This document shows, piece after piece, positions 50,276 through 59,296 of a stretch of 60,558 nucleotides of DNA. Numbering within the stretch: position 1 is the stretch's first letter; each line of letters begins with the position of its first letter. The translations under genes were made by a program, and so were the position numbers. The notes under the pieces are model-generated. The model was given only the letters and a program-made list of their open reading frames with translations. It was not told where the DNA came from and did no database searches. This DNA is from HGM13233 sp964478515. Lineage in GTDB: Bacteria; Bacillota; Clostridia; Oscillospirales; Ruminococcaceae. The stretch covers positions 1-60,558 of the forward strand of contig CAYZIL010000011.1 in the NCBI GenBank assembly GCA_964478515.1. Direction: 5' to 3'.

Positions 50276-51697
50276 TTACCACAAGCGCAGCATGGTCTCG
50301 TAGAGCTCAATATAGTTTTGCGCCGAGGCTTTCCAGGAAAAGTCGCAGCTCATACAGTAACGGGTCAGGTCCTGCCAGTGCTGCGGCTCGCTGTACAAGG
50401 TGCGGGCGCGCTGGATGGCGGCGAGCATTTCGTGGGCGTTGAAGTCGCTGAAGGTGAAACCGTTGCCGCTGCCCAGCGAGCAGTCGCGGATGGAATCGCG
50501 CAGACCGCCGGTCTCGCGGACTATCGGTACGGTGCCGTAGCGCAGCGCTATCATCTGGGCAAGGCCGCAGGGCTCAAAACGCGAGGGCATCAAAAACATA
50601 TCGGCGCCGGCGTAGATTTTGTGCGCCAGCTCCGGCGAAAAGGCGGCGCGGAACGCGCAGCTGTCGGGGTTGGCGAGCGCAAAGTCGTTAAAGAAGCGCT
50701 CGTATTCGTACTCGCCGGTGCCGAGTACCACAAGCTGAATGTCACTGGCGATTATCTCTTTCGCCACTCGCTTTATAAGGTCTATGCCCTTGGGCGAGAC
50801 CAGGCGACTGACCACGGCAAGAATCGGCCGGTCGTCGTCGGGCAGTTCCAGCAAGCTGCGCAGCTGTTTTTTGCAAGCCGCCTTGCCGGTCATGTCGGCC
50901 GCCGAATAAGCGGCGGTGAGATAGGCGTCGTGCTGCGGGTCATAGACGTCGGTATCTATGCCGTTAAGTATGCCGCACAGTTTGCTGCTGCGGGCGCGCA
51001 GCAGGTCGTCCATGCCGAACGAGCACCAGCTTTCGAGTATTTCTTCTGCGTAGCTGGGGCTTACGGTGCTGATGCGGTCGGCGTTTTCTATGCCGCCCTT
51101 CATGTAGTTGGCGCCGTTTTTGCAAATAAGCGTGTCGGCCCACTTGCCCTCTACGCCGACGACGTCGGGAATAATATAGGGGTCGTACTGACCCTGGTAT
51201 TGAATGTTGTGGATGGTGAACAGCGTCTTGATGCTGTAAAACTTGGGATTGTCGCGGTAAAAGGCGTTAATATAGACGTTTACGAGTGCGCTTTGCCAGT
51301 CGTTGGTGTGAATAATTTCCGGCGCGAAGCTGATGTGCTCAAGCATGTGCAGCACCGCGCGCGAGAAAAAGGCGTAGCGCTCGCCGTCGTCGTAAAAGCC
51401 GTACAGACCGTGGCGCTTAAAGTAATATTCGTTGTCGAGAAAATAGTACACGACCCCGCCGTGGTTAAGCGAATAAACTCCGCAGTACTGGCTGCGCCAG
51501 GCGAGCGGTACGTAGAAGCTGCAGACGAATTTCATCTGTTCGCGGTATTGCTCGGGAATGTCGCCGTACAGCGGCATAACGACGCGGCAGGCGACTTTCT
51601 TTTGCCGCAGCGCTTTGGGCAGCGCGGCGGAGACGTCGCCGAGACCGCCGGACACGGAAAACGGATAGGCCTCACTTGTGACGAACAGAACTTTCAT
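50276..51697 (-). CDS. glgA: Glycogen synthase
   Basis: 473-aa GT5 glycosyltransferase using ADP-glucose to extend glucan chains. FVTSEAYPFSVSGGLGDV at the N-terminus is the nucleotide-sugar region; the Lys of the usual KTGGL motif is Ser here, a variant shared by several Clostridia groups. MPSRFEPCGLAQMIALRYGTVPIVRETGGL near the C-terminus is the canonical E-x7-E-type donor site. Last gene of the glgBCDA operon, with GGAGG before the start. Confidence 0.95.
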   Translation of the reverse strand: MKVLFVTSEAYPFSVSGGLGDVSAALPKALRQKKVACRVVMPLYGDIPEQYREQMKFVCSFYVPLAWRSQYCGVYSLNHGGVVYYFLDNEYYFKRHGLYGFYDDGERYAFFSRAVLHMLEHISFAPEIIHTNDWQSALVNVYINAFYRDNPKFYSIKTLFTIHNIQYQGQYDPYIIPDVVGVEGKWADTLICKNGANYMKGGIENADRISTVSPSYAEEILESWCSFGMDDLLRARSSKLCGILNGIDTDVYDPQHDAYLTAAYSAADMTGKAACKKQLRSLLELPDDDRPILAVVSRLVSPKGIDLIKRVAKEIIASDIQLVVLGTGEYEYERFFNDFALANPDSCAFRAAFSPELAHKIYAGADMFLMPSRFEPCGLAQMIALRYGTVPIVRETGGLRDSIRDCSLGSGNGFTFSDFNAHEMLAAIQRARTLYSEPQHWQDLTRYCMSCDFSWKASAQNYIELYETMLRLW

Positions 51698-51733
51698 TAC
51701 TGCGTTCCTCCTGTAATTTATTATTGCCGCTGT

Positions 51734-52858
51734 TCAAATAACGCTGTTTTTGTCAATGAACATTGGGTAGTTGCTGACGCCGTTGAGCGTGATGCCGGAA
51801 TTTACATGGATGTTTTTGTCGCCGACGACATAGTTTACCTGCGCCTGCTCGTCTATTACCGAGTCCTGCATGATAACGCTGTTTTTTACGACGGCGCCTT
51901 TTTTAACATTGACGCCGCGGAACAACACGCAGTTTTCCACCTCGCCGTCAATCACGCAGCCGTCCGCAATGACCGAGTCGGTAACGAGCGAGTCAAGGCC
52001 GTAGCGCACCGGCGCGTCGTCGCGTACTTTGGTGCATACCGGGCGCTTTGGTACGAAAAGCTCGTCAAGCTTTTCGGGAGAAATAAGCTCAAGAGAGGCG
52101 CGGTAATAGCTGTGCAGGTCGTAAATGGGCTCGGCATAGCCGTTGTGTTCGTAGCAGCGCACTTTCAGCTCGCCGAGGTTCGCCAGCAGCACGTCGCGCT
52201 CGAAAAACACCTTCATGCGGCTCATAGCGTCGGTGACCATCTCAATTAGCTTATCGCGGCGGACAACGAAAATATTCATGCTTATCAGCGCGTCCGGCTG
52301 GATGTAATTTATGCGTATGTCGTTGACGCGGCCGTCCTCCACCGCGGTAACGGTTATACTGTTGCGGGCGATGGTTGGGTTCATCTCGTAGCGGGTGCAG
52401 ACCATTGTGATGTCAAAGCCGCTTTCGGCATGGGTGTTTACAATGTGCTCGAAATCGGGGTTGCAGACCCAGTTGCAGTCGCTCATGACAACAAATTCGG
52501 CACGGCTGCGCTGCAAATAATTGAGCGCGCTGTAAAGCTGACCCACGCGGCCGTGGTGCTGCTCGGACTCGTAGGCGTAGGGCGGAAAAATTGTCAGACC
52601 GCGCTGCTTGCGGTCAAGGTCCCACGGCCGGCCGGATGAGAGATGTTCCATCAGCGACAGATAGTTGGAGCGGGTTATTACCGCTATTTCGCTGATGCCG
52701 ACGTTGCTCATTGCCGACAAAGGGAAGTCGACCAGCCGGTAGCGGCCGAAAAACGGCACCGAGGCGAGCGTGCGGTTTTTGGTCAGCTCCGGAACGCCGT
52801 CCTCGTGCATGTTGGCAAAAACAAGACCCATGGTTTTCGGCTTAAGCATTCTCATCAC
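51734..52858 (-). CDS. glgD: Glucose-1-phosphate adenylyltransferase regulatory subunit GlgD
   Basis: 374 aa. Keeps nucleotidyltransferase fold and left-handed helix C-terminus (NCVLFRGVNVKKGAVVKNS) but the N-terminal pyrophosphorylase loop is MGLVFANMHEDGVPELTKNR instead of LAGGxGxRL, so it is the non-catalytic partner of GlgC typical of Firmicutes. Overlaps the end of glgC by 17 bp. Confidence 0.95.
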   Translation of the reverse strand: MMRMLKPKTMGLVFANMHEDGVPELTKNRTLASVPFFGRYRLVDFPLSAMSNVGISEIAVITRSNYLSLMEHLSSGRPWDLDRKQRGLTIFPPYAYESEQHHGRVGQLYSALNYLQRSRAEFVVMSDCNWVCNPDFEHIVNTHAESGFDITMVCTRYEMNPTIARNSITVTAVEDGRVNDIRINYIQPDALISMNIFVVRRDKLIEMVTDAMSRMKVFFERDVLLANLGELKVRCYEHNGYAEPIYDLHSYYRASLELISPEKLDELFVPKRPVCTKVRDDAPVRYGLDSLVTDSVIADGCVIDGEVENCVLFRGVNVKKGAVVKNSVIMQDSVIDEQAQVNYVVGDKNIHVNSGITLNGVSNYPMFIDKNSVI

Positions 52859-54065
52859 CGCCTTTTTTAGCTCCGTAGAGCATGGCCTTCGGCGCTACGG
52901 TTTCACCCGGCGCCACGTTCACCCCGGAGCCGAGCACCGATATGCCCCACTCAGACGAGCCGAGCATATCCTCCGGCTTGCTGCCGACGGTGGCGCCGGC
53001 GCCGACACGGACATTTTCGGAAAGAATAGAGTAATATATTTTGGCGCCGCGCTCTATAACGCAGCCCGGCATAACTATACTGCCGACGACCTCGGCGTCG
53101 GCGGCGACGTCTACGCCGGCAAACAGCACCGACAAGTCGACGTGGCCGAAAATCCGGCAGCCCTCGGTAATCACCGAGTTTTGCACAAAGGCCCCGGGGG
53201 CAATGTAGTGCGGCGGCATTCCGGGGTTGCGGGAATAGACCTTCCAGTTGTCGTCCCAGATGTCGAACGGCACGTTGTTGGCGATGAGGTCCATATTGGC
53301 GTCCCACAAGCTCTCAATCGTGCCGACGTCCTTCCAGTAACCGGCAAAGCGGTAGGTAAAAAGCCGCCGTCCGTCGGCGAGCATGCCGGGGATTATGTCT
53401 TTGCCGAAATCGTGCGAGCTGTCGGCGTTGCCGCTGTCGCGCGTAAGGTATTCGCGCAGCAGTTTCCAACTGAAGATGTAAATGCCCATTGACGCGAGCG
53501 TGCTTTTGGGCTCTTTGGGCTTTTCCTCGAACTCGTAGACGCTGCCGTCCTCGCGCACGTTCATTATTCCGAAGCGGGAGGCCTCGGCCAGCGGCACTTC
53601 AATAACGGCGATAGTGCAATCGGAGTTTGACTGCTTGTGGGCGTCAAGCATTTTGGCGTAGTTCATTTTGTATATGTGGTCGCCCGAAAGAATAAGGACA
53701 TATTCGGGGTCGTAAAGGTCGATAAAATTGATGTTTTGGGAGATGGCGTTGGCGGTGCCGAGATACCAGTCGCTGCCGCCGGATTTCTGGTACGGGGGCA
53801 GGATGTGGACGCCGCCGTTTTGGCGGTCAAGGTCCCACGGAGTGCCGTCGCCGATATACGCGTTGAGCTCCAGCGGCTGGTACTGGGTGAGCACACCGAC
53901 GGTATCAATGCCCGAATTGATGCAGTTGCTCAGCGGGAAGTCGATAATGCGGTACTTGCCGCCAAAGGGCACTGCGGGCTTGGCAAGGTCTGCCGTCAGC
54001 GCGTACAGGCGGCTGCCTTGGCCGCCGGCGAGCAGCATGGCGATACACTCTTTTTTTACATTCAT
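52842..54065 (-). CDS. glgC: Glucose-1-phosphate adenylyltransferase
   Basis: 407 aa, forms ADP-glucose from ATP and glucose-1-phosphate. LLAGGQGSRLYALTADLAKPAVPFGGKYRIIDFPLSN carries the nucleotide loop and catalytic Lys; SGDHIYKM is the metal site; the C-terminal beta-helix includes GAFVQNSVITEGCRI. Start at 54065 because GGAG lies nine bases upstream, whereas ATG 54074 would abut it. Five bases behind glgB. Confidence 0.95.
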   Translation of the reverse strand: MNVKKECIAMLLAGGQGSRLYALTADLAKPAVPFGGKYRIIDFPLSNCINSGIDTVGVLTQYQPLELNAYIGDGTPWDLDRQNGGVHILPPYQKSGGSDWYLGTANAISQNINFIDLYDPEYVLILSGDHIYKMNYAKMLDAHKQSNSDCTIAVIEVPLAEASRFGIMNVREDGSVYEFEEKPKEPKSTLASMGIYIFSWKLLREYLTRDSGNADSSHDFGKDIIPGMLADGRRLFTYRFAGYWKDVGTIESLWDANMDLIANNVPFDIWDDNWKVYSRNPGMPPHYIAPGAFVQNSVITEGCRIFGHVDLSVLFAGVDVAADAEVVGSIVMPGCVIERGAKIYYSILSENVRVGAGATVGSKPEDMLGSSEWGISVLGSGVNVAPGETVAPKAMLYGAKKGGDENA

Positions 54066-54070
54066 ACCGG

Positions 54071-55972
54071 TCATCTCCTTTTATCTTTATCATCGTTCGC
54101 GCGGCGCAGAAATACGGCGCTGTTACCGCGCAGCGAGATGCTCAAAGAACAGGGGAGCTCAAGAAAAGGCTTGTCCGCAGCCGTATAATGCGCCGGTCGG
54201 CGGCCGCCGCTGCCGCCGTATTTTGCGGCGGAGGAGTCGAGCAGTACCTGCCACTTTCCCGCGCTCGGCAGACCGATAAGATAGTCGTCGCGGTCGACAG
54301 GCGAAAAATTGCAGATAACAGCCAGAGGCTCGCCACTGCTGTCAAAGCGCAAAAAGCTGAGCACGCTGCGGTCGCGGTCGCCGGCGTTTATCCAGCGAAA
54401 GCCCTGCCAGCTGCGCTCAATTTGCCAGAGCGCCGGCGTGTTTTTATAAAGCTTGTTGAGCTCGCGCATGTAGCGCTGGAAGCGGGCGTGCTTTTCGTAA
54501 CCGAGCAGCAGCCAGTCCAGCTGCTTTTGGTAATCCCACTCTATAAACTGCGCAAACTCGTTGCCCATAAAGGAAAGCTTTTTGCCGGGATGCGCCGTCA
54601 TATAGGCGAAAAATGCGCGCAGGCTGTCAAATTTTTCGTCGTAGCTGCCGGGCAGCTTGTTAATAAGCGAGCATTTGCCGTGCACGACCTCGTCGTGCGA
54701 AAGCGGCAGGACATAATTTTCCGAAAAAGCGTAATACATGGAGAAGGTCAGTTTTTCGTGCGCGCCGCTGCGGAACAGCGGGTCGAGCGACATGTACTCG
54801 AGCAGGTCGTTCATCCAGCCCATGTTCCACTTAAAGTTGAAGCCCAGGCCGCCCTCGTCTACAGGGCCGGTTACCAGCGGCCAGGCGGTGCTTTCCTCGG
54901 CTATCATCAGCGCGTGCGGAAAGCGGGCAAAAACGGCGGAATTTAGTTTTTGCAAAAAGGCTACTGCCGCCAGATTTTCGCGCCCGCCCCGGGAATTGGG
55001 ACGCCACTCGCCGCTTTTGCGGCCGTAATCCAAATATAACATTGAGGCCACTGCGTCCACACGCAAGCCGTCGGCGTGGTAGGTGCGCAGCCAGAACAGC
55101 GCGTTGCTGATAAGGAAAGACTGCACCTCGTTGCGCGCGTAGTCAAATGTGCGCGTGCCCCACTCGCGGTGCTCCATCTGCAGCGGGTCGGCAGGCTCGT
55201 AGCAGTAGCCGCCGTCAAATTCGCAAAGGCCGAACTCGTCCTTTGGGAAGTGCGCCGGTACCCAGTCGAGAATTACGCCGATGCCGTGGCGGTGGCAGCA
55301 ATCGACAAAGTACATGAAATCTTCCGGCGTGCCAAAACGTGAAGTCGGCGCGTAATAGCCGGTGACCTGGTAGCCCCAGGAACCGTCAAAGGGAAACTCG
55401 CTGACCGGCAGCAGCTCGACATGGGTGTAGCCCATATCGGCGGCGTAGGCGGGCAGCTGTTGCGCCAGCTCGCGGTAAGTCAGCGGATTGCCGTCCTCGT
55501 GCAGCCGCCACGAGCCCAGGTGGACCTCGTAAATATTCATTGGCTGCTCGTACATATCGCGGCGCGCGGCGAGGTATTTGCCGTCGCTCCATTTATAAGC
55601 ACCGAGAGAATAGACCTTTGAGGCGTTGCTCGGGCGGGTCTCGAAATGAAAGCCATATGGGTCGCTTTTTGTCAGCACGCGGCCGTCGGCAGAGGTTATT
55701 TGGTATTTATAGCAGTCAAATTGTTTTGCACCGCGCTGACGGCACTCGTATATGCCGCCGTCGCTTAGCCGCTGCATTTCGCCGGCGGCGGCGTCCCAAC
55801 CGTTAAAGTCGCCGATAACGCTCACGGCGGCGGCGTTGGGAGCCCAGACGCGAAAAACGGCGACATCTTCGCCGTCATCACATTCAAGATGGCAGCCGAG
55901 ATAGTCGCCGGTACCGAAATTGGTACCTTGGTGAAAGTAGTAAAGCGCCAGGTCGTTGCTATGCTCACTCAT
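54071..55972 (-). CDS. glgB: 1,4-alpha-glucan branching enzyme
   Basis: 633 aa. N-terminal CBM48 (RVWAPNAAAVSVIGDFNGWD, 41-60), GH13 barrel with Asp306 nucleophile in DGLRVDAVASML, acid/base Glu359 in IAEES and the LSHDEV motif, plus C-terminal beta domain. Creates alpha-1,6 branches. First gene of glgBCDA; AGAAAGG precedes the ATG. Confidence 0.96.
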   Translation of the reverse strand: MSEHSNDLALYYFHQGTNFGTGDYLGCHLECDDGEDVAVFRVWAPNAAAVSVIGDFNGWDAAAGEMQRLSDGGIYECRQRGAKQFDCYKYQITSADGRVLTKSDPYGFHFETRPSNASKVYSLGAYKWSDGKYLAARRDMYEQPMNIYEVHLGSWRLHEDGNPLTYRELAQQLPAYAADMGYTHVELLPVSEFPFDGSWGYQVTGYYAPTSRFGTPEDFMYFVDCCHRHGIGVILDWVPAHFPKDEFGLCEFDGGYCYEPADPLQMEHREWGTRTFDYARNEVQSFLISNALFWLRTYHADGLRVDAVASMLYLDYGRKSGEWRPNSRGGRENLAAVAFLQKLNSAVFARFPHALMIAEESTAWPLVTGPVDEGGLGFNFKWNMGWMNDLLEYMSLDPLFRSGAHEKLTFSMYYAFSENYVLPLSHDEVVHGKCSLINKLPGSYDEKFDSLRAFFAYMTAHPGKKLSFMGNEFAQFIEWDYQKQLDWLLLGYEKHARFQRYMRELNKLYKNTPALWQIERSWQGFRWINAGDRDRSVLSFLRFDSSGEPLAVICNFSPVDRDDYLIGLPSAGKWQVLLDSSAAKYGGSGGRRPAHYTAADKPFLELPCSLSISLRGNSAVFLRRANDDKDKRR

Positions 55973-56040
55973 GCGCGCAGTACCTTTCTCTTTGTAATTG
56001 TCGCTAAGACTCCTGTTCCGCCTGTCTATTTCTATATTTT

Positions 56041-56069
56041 ATTGTAACAATAAAGACGGGCCTTTTCAA
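56041..56069 (-). promoter_or_regulatory. Promoter of the glg operon
   Basis: Minus strand TTGAAA (56069-56064), 17-bp spacer, TACAAT (56046-56041), about 68 bases before glgB. Confidence 0.75.
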
Positions 56070-56441
56070 GGTTAATATGTGACTGCAGAAAAACCGAATA
56101 AGCATTGTCAGCGCGGCGCGGCCGGAAATTCCGGGTTCTTTTGTCCGAAACGCGCGAAAGACGACAAAATTTCGCTGTTTTTATCACAAGCAATTTAAAG
56201 AGGCGCTGTCAAGCGCGCCTGGCGCTGTTCAGAGAATATTCGCGAAAAAACCGCTGTGTTTGATTTGCGGAAAATCTCACCTCTTTTTTTTTGCTACTGA
56301 CCCATTTTTGCGGCTGCTTTTTACTGCGCACAATAATACTTGCGCCGTCCCAGCCCACAGAAAATACAATTGAGTCAAATTCCTGTAATCGGCCCGCCGT
56401 GCGTTCGGCGCGCAGAATTCTTCTGCGCGGGACGCGGGCAA
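56070..56441. other. Intergenic stretch, no supported gene
   Basis: Nothing convincing is encoded. A 9-bp hairpin (56409-56417 with 56421-56429) lies just behind the PAS-sensor gene; it has no U-tract. A TTGACA on the minus strand near 56208-56213 has no good -10 at 17 bp. Confidence 0.35.
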
Positions 56442-58013
56442 TTATTCACCGGAATTGCGATTCGAAATACTGCGGCGGACATAGATGATTTTTCGCCTTT
56501 CATCATCAAAATAACGGTACATCCATTCCTTGGTTTCCAGTGTGCCGGCCGCCGTAACTATATCGTTGCGGTGGGTGTAGACGGGCGCGGTTTCGAGCGC
56601 GCGCAGAATGCTGTCGAGATTCATAGACGCACGGGCGCGTTCGCGCCCGGCCGGTGGGATCGCCACTTCTAAAAAGCGGCGAAGCGCGCGCGAGTAGTCG
56701 CAGGGGATGACGCCTGGAGGAAAGGCTTCCGGCGCGTCGGCGTTGATTCGCTGTACAGAACCGTCTGCCGCGTCGATTACGGCGACAAAGTCGCAGGTCA
56801 TCTGCGTGCCGACATTCACAGCAGTCTGCCAGAATTTTTTCTCGCTGGCGTCAATAATGTGCAGAAATGCGACGATGCAGTCCGTTTGAGGGTTGGCGAC
56901 CGTTTGGACGTTTACCGACACCCAAAGAGTCTCGCCGCTGTCGCGGTGCCACCTGAATTCTGCCTGCTCGTTGCGCTTGCCGAATTTGAAGTTGTCTTTC
57001 ATGTGTGCGGGCGTCAAAAGTTGAATAAACATTCGGCGCTGGTTTTCGGGCAGATGCATGCTCTGCGCTTCGAGAGGGGCGGGGGAAAAAGTGTCTATAG
57101 AGCCGGCGCAAACATTCAAATCACTGCGGCAGTGGCTGTATTCCACGCGCATGTGTGTCAGGTCTATGCGACAGTTGAAAAGGCAGCCGCTTTCAAGGGA
57201 GCCGTACTGTCTGGAAACCTCGTCGTAACGCGCGTTGGCAAGAACGACGTCGTCGATGTTCTTTTCCACACAAATTGCCCGAACCGGAGCGCCGGCGCTG
57301 TCAAAGGTGGTGTAAAAATCGATGCGTTGGTTAGTCCAGTTCACGCCGTCGTATGCGAGCACTTTTATGTCCAGCGTCCCTTCTTTTTCGCCATTACGAA
57401 TGCGCTCGTACAGCGAACGCAGCGAGCTTTCGCTGTCGGGGTGCACGTCGCCCTGGCGAATATAGTGTTCGGCCGGGTCAGGTATGCGGTAGGGCTCAAA
57501 GGGGTGGTTGTCGTTTTTTATTAGTCCCGCTATGCAGTTGGACTTAATGTCATATTCCCAATAGGAAACGTTGGCTTTGCGCAGAGCAAACAGCGTTTTT
57601 TTTCTTTCGTCGGCAACGTACCGCTGTGCCCGGCCGCGCCGGGGAGATTTGCCGCAACCGCAGTGCAGTAGCTCTATGCGCAAATTGCCGGTCGATTTCG
57701 AAACGACAGCATCGGCAGAAATATCAGCGTCGGAAAGACCGCCGGCAACGGCGCTGAGCCGAAAACAGACATAGGCAACGCCGTCGAAATCTCTCGTTTT
57801 CATGGGGGTAAAGGCAAAGCCGTGCGGCATTTGCTCTTTTACAAACGCGTTAAGCGCGCTCCCCGCGGCTTCTTTGCCGACGCAGTCTGTGTGCATTTCG
57901 GGGCAAATGAGAAGAAAGTCGTCGCTCAGCAGCGGCAAGTACGCCTCTTTGTCGTTGCTTACGCAGCAGGCCTGAAAAAATTCGCGGAGAATATTCTCGG
58001 GCAGGTCGTTCAA
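56442..58013 (-). CDS. PAS-type sensor protein without recognisable output domain
   Basis: 523 aa. An N-terminal SnoaL/NTF2-like region (about 1-125) is followed by repeated PAS-like segments: SYWEYDIKSNCIAG..., then NCRIDLTHMRVEYS..., and a third FVAVIDAADGSVQRINAD, with FRWHRDSGETLWVSVNVQ in PAC position. No GGDEF, EAL, kinase or DNA-binding module is visible at either end. Start TTG 58013 chosen because a full AAAGGAGG lies eight bases upstream; the ATG 21 bases earlier has no ribosome site. Likely senses a small ligand and signals by protein contact, possibly with the HD-GYP protein encoded divergently (inference). Confidence 0.65.
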   Translation of the reverse strand: MNDLPENILREFFQACCVSNDKEAYLPLLSDDFLLICPEMHTDCVGKEAAGSALNAFVKEQMPHGFAFTPMKTRDFDGVAYVCFRLSAVAGGLSDADISADAVVSKSTGNLRIELLHCGCGKSPRRGRAQRYVADERKKTLFALRKANVSYWEYDIKSNCIAGLIKNDNHPFEPYRIPDPAEHYIRQGDVHPDSESSLRSLYERIRNGEKEGTLDIKVLAYDGVNWTNQRIDFYTTFDSAGAPVRAICVEKNIDDVVLANARYDEVSRQYGSLESGCLFNCRIDLTHMRVEYSHCRSDLNVCAGSIDTFSPAPLEAQSMHLPENQRRMFIQLLTPAHMKDNFKFGKRNEQAEFRWHRDSGETLWVSVNVQTVANPQTDCIVAFLHIIDASEKKFWQTAVNVGTQMTCDFVAVIDAADGSVQRINADAPEAFPPGVIPCDYSRALRRFLEVAIPPAGRERARASMNLDSILRALETAPVYTHRNDIVTAAGTLETKEWMYRYFDDERRKIIYVRRSISNRNSGE

Positions 58014-58055
58014 GGGCAGCGCCTCCTTTAACATTTTTTAGCAGGACGTGCCTCT

Positions 58056-58084
58056 ATAATAACCCATTTTGGAGTTATTCACAA
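58056..58084 (-). promoter_or_regulatory. Promoter of the PAS-sensor gene
   Basis: Minus strand TTGTGA (58084-58079), 17-bp spacer, TATTAT (58061-58056). Its predicted start lies about 10 bases further on, leaving the TTG start and its AAAGGAGG inside the message. Confidence 0.65.
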
Positions 58085-58164
58085 CAAAAAACTGCCCTTT
58101 CTCAACAAACACCGACACGTTTTTCGCCTCTACCGGTATACTTTTGCCAAGGGGGTGAAGTCGA

Positions 58165-58815
58165 ATGTTAATGCTGGGGACTAACTATTATTTAATGAGA
58201 CTTTACAGCAAGCTTCCACGTGACATTAAGGGGCATTCCATGCGAGTCTCGGTGCTTATGCAGATAATTACCAACGGCTATATCGACCTTGGCTCAGACA
58301 AAGCCGGCGGCTTCACCGAGGAGAACAGGGAAAAGCTGACGCAATTTGCCCGGGAGGCCGGGTCCTACCACGACATCGGCAAAATATCCGTTCCGCGTCA
58401 GCTGCTTACAATGAAACGCAAGCCCACGCAAGCGGAATATGACGAAATTAAAAGACACACGCTTTATGCGCAGGAGCTGTTGGGCCCGTGCATTGGACAA
58501 ATGAGCACAGAGGAGCAGCGCTATTACGGCGAAATAAAAAAAGTGTGTGTTTCCCACCACGAGCACTGGGATGGTAAGGGGTACCCGCACGGTCTTAGCG
58601 GAAAAGATATTCCCGTCTTTTCCCGAATATGCGCCGTTGCGGACACCTACGACGCCATGACGAGCCTGCGCAGTTATTCGGACCGGGCGAGCCATTCGCA
58701 GGCAGTGAGCGAAATACGCCGCTGCTCAAGCACACAGTTCGACCCTGCGCTGGTAGAGGCGTTTTTGAGTAATGCAGAGGAGATTAACCGGCTGCTGGCA
58801 GGCAAAAAGCAGTGA
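58165..58815 (+). CDS. Stand-alone HD-GYP phosphohydrolase
   Basis: 216-aa HD-GYP domain with almost nothing else. Metal and catalytic residues: His24, His69-Asp70 in SYHDIGK, His98, His131-His132, and HHEHWDGKGYP with GYP at 139-141, so the site looks complete. HD-GYP proteins degrade cyclic di-GMP (or cGAMP/3',5'-nucleotides). AAGGGGGTG precedes the ATG; a TATACT -10 at 58137-58142 lies upstream. Divergent from the PAS-sensor gene, sharing a 130-bp intergenic region. Confidence 0.88.
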   Translation: MLMLGTNYYLMRLYSKLPRDIKGHSMRVSVLMQIITNGYIDLGSDKAGGFTEENREKLTQFAREAGSYHDIGKISVPRQLLTMKRKPTQAEYDEIKRHTLYAQELLGPCIGQMSTEEQRYYGEIKKVCVSHHEHWDGKGYPHGLSGKDIPVFSRICAVADTYDAMTSLRSYSDRASHSQAVSEIRRCSSTQFDPALVEAFLSNAEEINRLLAGKKQ

Positions 58816-58969
58816 GCGTATTGCAAAAAGGACGTTTTTACAACACATAATTTGCTCTTTACAACATACTAACTGTTTTTATTTCGCGCGTGAAGTACGA
58901 TAAAACCAGCAAAACCGACAGGGCAAAGTCAGAAAGACAAACACAACCCGGCACAGACGGAGGTGGAAA

Positions 58970-59182
58970 ATGGACACGGGTGCACAAGAGCAGCAATGGC
59001 TGCGCTGTCCCGGCTGTGGGGCGAAGACGCGGGTGAAAATTAATTCCGATACGCGGATTGAAAATTTTCCGCTGTACTGCCCAAAATGCAGGCGAATAAC
59101 AATCGTCACAATAAAAGAAGAAAATAAAATAATAATTATTGAGCCTGACGCACAGACGCAGAGCCCGCGGCACACCCGATAG
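58970..59182 (+). CDS. Cysteine-rich KTR-type small protein
   Basis: 70 aa. CPGCGAKTRVKINSDTRIENFPLYCPKC places four Cys (13, 16, 37, 40) for one zinc in a rubredoxin-like ribbon, with the KTR motif and the C-terminal ITIVTIKEEN tail. This family is often found in mobile-element cargo of Clostridia, although no element is seen here. CGGAGGTGG precedes the ATG. Closed by a terminator at 59164. Confidence 0.8.
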   Translation: MDTGAQEQQWLRCPGCGAKTRVKINSDTRIENFPLYCPKCRRITIVTIKEENKIIIIEPDAQTQSPRHTR

Positions 59183-59207
59183 CAGGGGTGCCGCGGGTTT
59201 GGCTTTT
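59164..59207 (+). terminator. Terminator after the KTR gene
   Basis: 13-bp stem with one bulged A (59164-59177 with 59185-59197), followed by TTTGGCTTTTTT. Confidence 0.8.
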
Positions 59208-59296
59208 TTAGCAGTGTTTTTCATTTATGAGAGCAGCTTTCTAATAAGCGAGCTGCTTTGCGAGAAATATCTTACGAGCATTAAGGAGAAAAAAGC

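Noticed and set aside
50099..52249. 716-codon plus-strand open frame opposite glgA/glgD
   Set aside because: Antisense shadow of GC-rich third positions; the minus strand encodes clear GlgA and GlgD.
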